Shown: positions 44,613-51,337 of the stretch, piece by piece | Numbering within the stretch: position 1 is the stretch's first letter | How the letters are laid out: every line of letters begins with the position of its first letter | Assembly: GCA_037447605.1 (NCBI GenBank) | Contig: CM074806.1 | Coordinates: forward strand, 598,083 to 649,419 | Direction of reading: 5' to 3' | DNA: 51,337 bases | Source of the DNA: Zygnema circumcarinatum | Taxonomy: Eukaryota; Streptophyta; Zygnematophyceae; Zygnematales; Zygnemataceae | Made by a program: the position numbers and the translations under genes | The notes under the pieces: generated by a model | The model's database searches: none | What the model was told of the DNA's origin: nothing | Seen by the model: only the letters and a program-made list of their open reading frames with translations

Positions 44613-46022
44613 GGCGCCTCCGCGTGGAGAGCTCGAGCCGAGAGGGAGGAGGGGAGGGCAAGGGAAGGGGAGATTGAGAAGGGGGGTGAAGGGAGAGAGA
44701 GAGACGGCGAGAGAGAGAGGGGAAGAGGGAGAGAGGGGAAGAGGGAGAGGGAGAGAGGGCGAGGTAGAGGGAGTGGGAGAGGGAGATAGGGAGAGGGAGA
44801 GAGGGATATGGGAGGGGAGGTGTAGAGGGAGAGGGAGGGACGGGCGGCCGCCAGAGGGCGGGCCGGTCCGGATAGGTCCGGCGGCGGAGCCAATGGGCGG
44901 CGAACCCAATGGGCGGCGGCGCGCACCTGCGGTGTTGAACGCTTGTCGTATTGGCGAGCAGTCAACGCACGGCGGTCAAGGGCAGCCTGGCGCCGCGCCG
45001 GAGTGGTCGACGCAGCGAATGGGGTGGCTCTGTCACGCGTGGCAATTGCCACGTCGAGAGCGAACCAGCTTTCAGGAGAGTAGTATCTGCAAATCAGAGG
45101 GCGACACGTAATTAGTGAGCTGGCTTCTCTAGTAGGTTGCGTACAATGTTTTGTCGAGAGGCGGGGAATGCTGAGTCATGTAATTTGTCGTTTGCGACGA
45201 GACGAAGTATGCCGCGATTTTGCCGGTGTATCGGTGACTATTGCCGACGACAACCGGTCGGAAACTCGGCCGGCGGAACTTCTGCCGGCTGGTAAAGACA
45301 CGTTGGCAATACCGTGGGTGATCCGATATCGGTCGGTCCTGTCCAGCTGGCTAAGTACATGGCAATTTTCTATTGGCCTACATTTACCGACACGCGTTCG
45401 AAACCATTTATTATTATATTTTTTTGTCGGTCACCTGGCGAGTACGGCTGAAATGGTCCGAAGCCCAGCTAATAACAGAATGCCACGTGTAGATCGCGTC
45501 GGTCATTTCAAGATTCCGCTCAGATCCCTTAATCTTCGGATTCTTTGGCACGTGTCCTGACCCAGTGTCGGCGCCGCTGTCGGCTTCTGCACGAAAGCAC
45601 CGACAAAACTCACTCGTACGGAGTACTGACTATTTATACAGCTGCGCACTGAACCGAACCCACCAAAAACGTACGATCCGTCGCCTTTCATCACCCATTC
45701 GTACAGCCGATCGTACGTTAACGACCATTTGCGTACATTTCCAGTCACCTCTCCGTACATGTTTGTACACTCTCTTCGTCCGTTACCGCCGCCTTCTGCC
45801 GCTCACGTGTCCCTGTCTTCTTCCCCGTCTAAAAGTACTTTTTTACGTACGAAACGCCGTCAGTCCATGCCTTCACTGTACGGAAAAATTTCCGTACAAC
45901 GTTCGTACTGTACGATTAAGGTTTTGTCGACCTCCTTACCGGGAGGACCCGAGGGCTTAGCGGCGAGGGGTGGGGCGGGGTTCGGGGGAGGCGGGGCCTG
46001 GGGGGGGCGGCGGGGGGCGGCC
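44613..46022. promoter_or_regulatory. Head-to-head promoter region: LRR-Cys gene 3 (-) and GT-sulfotransferase (+)
   Basis: A GA microsatellite (44640-44850) adjoins gene 3. Toward the GT-sulfotransferase gene, 45590-45920 is very dense in GTAC cores (at least a dozen, e.g. CGTACG, CGTACA, AGTACT) with CACGTG at about 45484, 45550 and 45804. In green algae and plants SBP-domain factors bind GTAC cores; use here is inference. An upstream in-frame extension of the + strand frame to 45729 exists but is not chosen as coding. Confidence 0.5.
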
Positions 46023-49000
46023 ATGAAGGGGGCGCAAGGGGGGTCGCGAGGGGCGCAGAGGCGGCCATGGCGGCCATGGCGGCCGCAGCTCGCCTTCACG
46101 CTCTGCGGGCTGGCGGTGGTGGCGTGGCTCGCGGGGGGCATGCTGCGGGACCACTCCGCGCTCTCGCTGCGCAGCCATGGCTCCGCGCTCCTCGCGCGGC
46201 GAACCCTAGAAACCCTAAAACCGCTCAGCGCGCTGCTGGAGACGGAGGAGAAGTCTCTGGAAGGGCGGGCCGGGTCCCTGGAGGCTCCCAAAACCCTGAC
46301 GCTCTCCTCGGAGGGTTCAGACGCCCTCCGTCCTGCAGCAGACGCGGCGGCGGTTCTGCTCTGCGGGGGCGGCCTGGAGGAGCGCCTGCACGCCATCTGC
46401 ACGGCCAAGGCGCTGACAGACGCGGCGGGAGGCATGCCGCTGCGCATCGTGTGGAGCTCGGATCCATGGCTGCCAGCCACACTCTTCGGGGAGCTTTTTT
46501 CTTCCACCAATGGGGACTTGGACGTGGTAGACGATCCCTCTGGAAGCTTCCGGCTGCCGGCCACGTGGCAGCCGTGGGAGTACGTGGCGGAGGTGATCAC
46601 GGACGCCTGCAGGGCGCCACGTGGCAGTGGGGGGGAGGAGCTGGGGCCTGCCAACTGGGACCGCCAGGTGGCACCTCCTCGGGGGCTCCACGTCAGCCCT
46701 AATGTGACCGCATGCGAGTTGCGGCAGGCCCCGCTCGGACCAATGGCGGTGTGCCAAGTGGCGGAGAGTGTGCGCGCGTGCTACCGCCAGCTGGCAGTGG
46801 TTGCTGATGTCACTGACATGCTGGCAGGTCTCAATTGGTCAAAGATCGAAGCGAGCGTCGGAGTGCTCGCGCAGAGCAGGCCTCCCTCGGACCCACCTTC
46901 CCGGAAGCTTCCTCAGTGCAGAATTCTGGGCACGAATGCGACACGAAATGTGATGGGCCGAGAAAGTAAAAATTTTAAAGATGGTGGGAAGTGGAGCTTG
47001 CAGCTTCCAAGAAGGTGCGTGGAAGCTTCTCAGTCGCGGGAAAGTATTGCGAACCAGACGCTGATTGCCATGGTGGAGGAGGTGCTGAGGGACCCAAAAG
47101 TAGATTTTTTTATGGGGGGGTCGGCGCTGGAGGTGATTGATTGGATCGAGGGGAAAATTCATCCGGATCGGAAGATTGAGCGGTTGGGATATGCAACACT
47201 CGGAATGCGGGTGAGAGCTTGTTTAAAGAAGCATTTGCGAGAAAAATTGAATCCTCTAAAGTCTAAAAGCAGAAATTAACGGTGAGGCGTAGAAAGCGCA
47301 CATACCTTCTGCTATCTTATGTTCAGAACTTACTCTAACAATGGAAGGAAGAGCGTGCTCTTACTTTGTCTTAGGTTGAACAAACGACAGTGTCCTGTGT
47401 TCGCCCTGTGCGCATAGAAGGTTTTTTAGGTCTGGAACCCGACAACCCTAACAACCCTTCAAATTATTCGCAAAATTTTCCGCGTGGGTGCAGCTTCTGT
47501 GCCAAGGCTCAGACTCCGACAACGAGGGCCTTCAAAAATGGAGCCTCGAAGATGTTCAAGCAGTGGGCGTTAAAAGAATGCCACTTGTCGCCTGCGCGAG
47601 GCGCCAGCTGGCAGAGCTTCTTGTTCTCTCACGCACTAAGTCCCTGATCCATATGTTTCACAGTGGAGGATCGGAGTTCATCGAAGCTCGGAGGAAGGGA
47701 GAGGGGCAGGGAGGGGAGGGAGGGGAGAGGAGCAGGAGGGAGGGAGATGACATGGTTGCTACAGTGAGTCTCTGCGATAATGCGCCTCTTAAAACGATTC
47801 AGAAGCGGCAGTGGACGGCATACATTGATGTGAACGGTGAGGAGGATAATGCAGTGAGGTTTTCCTCAGTTTAGAGCAGCTACTCTTGAATTCCCGCGTC
47901 ACATTAACTTCATAATTTTGGTCAAGAATAGAGGGAAGGGTTGTTGGTTTTTCTTACCCCTCCTCTCTCTCTCTCGTCCGCCCAGCCCATACCTTGATAC
48001 CTCTTAGCTTTGATTGAAAATGGGAAGGAGTGTCTGAGTTGTCTCCTATACTCCTCCGCTTCCTCCTTCCCCCCCCCCACCATTCGTTCTTTCCCATTTT
48101 CGCTTCCCTTAATCTAGGTTAGGCCTTGTTCAATTTGACAGATGAAGTTAATTTTTTGAGGTTGTGTGGGGGTGCAGAGAAAGAAAAGTTGTTGTATTGT
48201 GCGATGCCTAAGGTCGCCTGCACGACTTTGCGATCATGGCTTCGCCGACTCAAGGGCCTTCCCGGTAAGCTCGTGAAGGTCCTTATTAAACTCCAAAGGC
48301 TCGTTTTTAAGCTGTTTAACTCAGTGCCTTGTGCATTTTGGGATTGAAAAACGTCGGTTTCTCTGCACTTTCTCAAGGTTTCAGCTTTACAGCAGGTTTG
48401 AGATATTCTAGATTCAGAAGTTTCGATATTTTTTAGTGTTCAAAAAGGTGTGTTGTAGGCTTCTTAGGACCTTTAAACATAGGCGCATTTGAAGGTTTTG
48501 GTTTCTTCAAATTGGTCGAGAGGACTAGATTTTTTTTTAAAAGTTGAAGGATGTGAGGCTCCTTCGTTCAACTTCTCAAGTTCTCTGTGTCTTAATCCCT
48601 TACGGACTTTAGATTACCTAGACTTTTTGGACATTTTAAGGAGATTGGATAGGCTGTCTTTAGTGTTGGCTTCGGAATGAGACGATGAAGATGGCTTTTA
48701 GAGTTCTTCGACTGACTGAACTGAAGTGTGCTGTTCATGGAACCGCGTCGACGACTTCAAGAACAGACTTGAAAGAACCCGAAGACATTCACATCAAAAG
48801 TACGCCATTCTTCTTTCCTTCAGATGGAATGGATACCACAGTAGATGGGTTGATGCAATTTAGGGCTTTTTCTGTTAAAAGACCTTTCCTCTTCTTGTTT
48901 GTGAAAGGTGAAGAAAGTTGGGACTGCATCATTAACATTTGCTTTTGGAAAAACTTGGGTCCTTGTTTTCAGAAAAGAATGGTTTATCAGTTCTTCAATC

Positions 49001-49598
49001 CCACTACTCGGAGAGCCAAATCATTCAACTCCTGACTGATCCCAGGATGTTCCGATTCACCTTTGTACGGAATCCTTGGAACCGCATCCTCTCCGCCTAC
49101 TTGGACAAGCACATCTTGGGAGGTGTCGTGGAAAAAAATCGACACATTTGGAACGAAAGATTCTTCTGGTCCCTTCCCAAAAAACTCATTCCCAGCCGAA
49201 AAACCGACGGATTGATGAGCTTCCATGACTTTGTCGTGAACGTGGGCCGAGTCATCCTCGCCAACCGAGCCTCAATGGACCCCCACATTGCTCCGCAGAT
49301 CGATCTGTGTGCTCTGAATTCAATCAAATATCACTTTGTGGGTCGGTTTGAGCAGTTTTCAGCGGATGCTAAGAACCTCTCCTCCCTGCTTAAGCTCGCA
49401 GAGAGGGGTTTGGCTCAGCCCCACTACGACCAGTCGGCGCACAGGACCCACTCGGAGAGGAAGATCGAGGAGGCCTACGACCGGCGGACGGTGGAGGAGG
49501 TCTCCGAGGTCTTTTCTATGGACAGAGCGTTTCCGTTAAACGGTGTCAGTTTTGAGCCGCCTCCGCTGCAGTTAAGCAAACAGTCGGCGAGCAGGTGA
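46023..49598 (+). CDS. Predicted glycosyltransferase-sulfotransferase fusion, type II membrane protein
   Basis: Four exons: 46023-47210, 47494-47836, 48178-48264, 48973-49598; 747 residues, junction phases 0, 1, 1 all consistent. Basic N terminus, signal anchor PQLAFTLCGLAVVAWLAGGM (about 21-41). Residues about 110-470 look like a GT-B fold: LLCGGGLEERLHAICTAKAL near the start, and LAELLVLSRTKSLIHMFHSG with GSEFIEA near the end, the pattern of NodZ/alpha-1,6-fucosyltransferase-type enzymes (family assignment tentative). From about 514 a Sulfotransfer_2 domain: MPKVACTTLRSW (PAPS 5'-phosphosulfate loop), FTFVRNPWNRILSAYLDKH (3'-phosphate site), then DPHIAPQIDLC and KYHFVGRFEQF. Likely Golgi lumenal, adding a sugar and sulfate to a glycan. 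The upstream ATG at 45729 is less likely. An extra exon in the 708-nt third intron cannot be excluded. Confidence 0.75.
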
Positions 49599-51337
49599 AG
49601 GGAGCTGCTGCTGCTGCTGTTGGGGGTGGGGATTTGATACCAATTCTTTTTCTATTCGTTTTTTTTTTTTTTTTTTTTTTTTTCCCCTTTCCGTGCACTA
49701 AAAAGTGCCCAATAAATGTAGTTATTACTTTTATTTACCGTAAAACCGAACAGGTTGAGAAATTTTTAAATGATTTTACTTAATTTCTCAATTCTCAATC
49801 TTATCGAAGAGGCTTGAACTTTGGATACTCGATGTCGAAACTTTTTCGATTTAAGAAAACGACAAGGCTTAAGAAAAAAGTTCAACGACTCAACATGTTC
49901 GGCCGCACGTGTGGACTCCACTTTCTGTCACGTTGGTTCCGTACGACTCGAGGGATCTGGTTAACCCAGGGTCCATTTTTGCCGTACGACACTTCCCATG
50001 ATCAGATCAACAATTTCTGTACATACGACCGGATCCACGCACTTTGCGCTTTCCAACGTGGCCACTGACGTGGCGCCGTCCGCGAGGCGGCGGACCGTCC
50101 GCTGATGAGGCCGCGAAGTTAAACAGAGAGCGAGTAGCCGTATGGTACGGTCTTAGGGTACAACCTGCCAGGATGTACGGTGGCGCACCGGGGGGAAAAT
50201 GGACGGTCAGGATTGAACGATGCTAGGCGTCAGAAAAAACCAGTTTGTGGGAAACTGGAAACCTGTACGGACGATAACAGCACATCCCTGTATTGACGGC
50301 CAGATTGTGTGGCAGAATCAGATTTTTTATCTACCAATATGAAAACGCCACGTGGCAAGCTTGTCGTGGATTGTGCTAATAGTGGGACCTGAAACACGAT
50401 ACGATTACGATGAGATCCGCATTTGGCCAACCAGAGCACGTCACGTGTCGTCTGTGGCAGAAAATAACTATTAGATCGCGACAGATTCTCCCCGTCCATT
50501 AATTTCAATTTTGCCCGCCGTACCGTACCTATTTCAGCCCCCATTTTAAGAAATCGATGTTCTTGTTTTTTTTGCGGCGCCGCAAAAATTCCAGAAATTC
50601 CGATTCTCCGAACCTTCCACGCGCGCCGCTACGTGGCGCCATCTGAGCGCTTCTTCGCCACGTGTACACCACCCATTGCCAGTCACTCCGATTCTGTCCA
50701 CGTGGCCGCCACCTCCCTTCGTCCCTGCCTGCCACGTGGCCCATCGGTCGCCGGTCAACCATCCCACTGGCGCGCGCCGCGTGCCGGCAGGCCGCGGGCC
50801 GGCCGTACGGACGGGTGCCACCTGGAGGGCCCATGGCGCGCGTCCCTTCCCACCGCCGTACAAATTGGGGCTCCATGCTGTTCCGTTAAACAGGCAAAGC
50901 TCGGCCAGTCAGGTGCCGCCACGTGGTTAACCCTTTGGACGGACGCGCGTCTGGCAGCGCCGACAACGGGCCGCGCCTTGGACGGCGCCGCCTTTTGCGG
51001 TCCGTGAAACGCGGAGCAATAGTTTTGGGGAACGGACGTTTGGAAACTTTTGACGCTTAGACAGCGTGTGGACGAATTCGAGCGCGCCACGCGTCCCAAA
51101 ACTGCCCGCAGAACCGTCCGGGCAGGAAATAATTTCTTGGTGAGGCTCCTGCGCGGAACGGCCCGAAAAGTTGACTGGGCGGGGCTGCACGTGCGAGCTG
51201 TCACGGGCGGACTGCGGACCGCCGCTGGCAGTCAGGGCGGGGGATTGGTGGGAGGGAGTGGCAGACAGAGAGGAGAGGGAGAGGGGGAGAGGGGGAGAGG
51301 GAGAGGGAGAGGGAGAGGGAGAGGGAGAGGGAGAGGG
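49599..51337. other. 3' flank of GT-sulfotransferase gene and G-box-rich intergenic region
   Basis: A poly-T run (about 49658-49683) and an AATAAA signal (49711-49716) follow the stop. From 50340 onward CACGTG is frequent (about 50349, 50441, 50658, 50699, 50733, 50919), with GCCACGTGGC at 50347-50356 and 50731-50740, suggesting a promoter for a gene beyond the right edge. No exon recognised. Confidence 0.45.
51257..51337. repeat. (GGGAGA)n microsatellite at right edge
   Basis: GAGAGGGAGAGG units run to the window end; the true end is not visible. Confidence 0.9.

Noticed and set aside
45729-46022. N-terminal extension of the GT-sulfotransferase frame
   Set aside because: In frame, but lies in the GTAC-rich upstream region and would place about 98 unrelated residues before the basic tail and signal anchor.
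48685-48972. Possible additional exon in the third intron of the GT-sulfotransferase gene
   Set aside because: Open, but shows no sulfotransferase similarity; joining exons 3 and 4 directly keeps phase and normal domain spacing.
1-51337. CRISPR arrays, rRNA or complete tRNA genes, viral genes
   Set aside because: No regularly spaced direct repeats with unique spacers, no conserved RNA gene core, and no viral replication or capsid domain seen.

Overview
This window is nuclear DNA from a green-lineage eukaryote, most likely a streptophyte (a charophyte-type alga or an early-diverging land plant). The genes are intron-rich with GT-AG introns. They include a plant-type sirohydrochlorin ferrochelatase with its C-terminal Fe-S motif, ATG12, a CASP-like membrane protein, a PP2C, and a STRUBBELIG-family-like LRR receptor pseudokinase. 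I cannot name the species. There are no prokaryotic operons, tRNA or rRNA genes, or CRISPR arrays. All gene models were spliced by hand from exon phase, splice sites and family conservation; each full-length model sums to a whole number of codons.

Layout. 14-754 (-): first two exons of a PP2C phosphatase that runs off the left edge. 755-5770: intergenic, with a CT tract, a GTAC/G-box-rich stretch, a 689-bp inverted-repeat element and degenerate CCCTAA repeats. 5771-7009 (+): ATG12. 8516-10727 (+): CASP-like protein. 10836-11052: hAT-like MITE. 11704-13864 (-): SIRB. 16086-21950 (+): 18-exon LRR receptor pseudokinase. 22590-27420: promoter-like repeat, GTAC minisatellite and a nest of inverted-repeat transposable elements. 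27966-32068 (+) and 34404-38826 (+): tandem secreted LRR proteins with a C-terminal cysteine-rich module, separated by a 947-bp element. 41105-44612 (-): a third, more diverged paralogue in inverted orientation. 46023-49598 (+): a predicted type II membrane protein joining a glycosyltransferase-like domain to a Sulfotransfer_2 domain. 49599-51337: intergenic, rich in CACGTG.

The most interesting points are: (1) the glycosyltransferase-sulfotransferase fusion, supported by matching intron phases and by the absence of a usable separate start for the sulfotransferase; (2) the family of three LRR plus Cys-module genes, with a 143-nt tract identical between two copies that suggests gene conversion; (3) a four-level nest of MITE-like elements whose target-site duplications can be read directly; (4) strong over-representation of the palindrome GCCACGTGGC and of GTAC clusters, some carried by the mobile elements; (5) a receptor pseudokinase with an unusual cysteine module before its membrane segment.

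The proteins shown here fit cell-surface or apoplast functions (LRR ectodomains, receptor, CASP-like) and Golgi glycan modification (GT-sulfotransferase) interspersed with housekeeping genes (SIRB, ATG12, PP2C). I see no evidence that they form one pathway.
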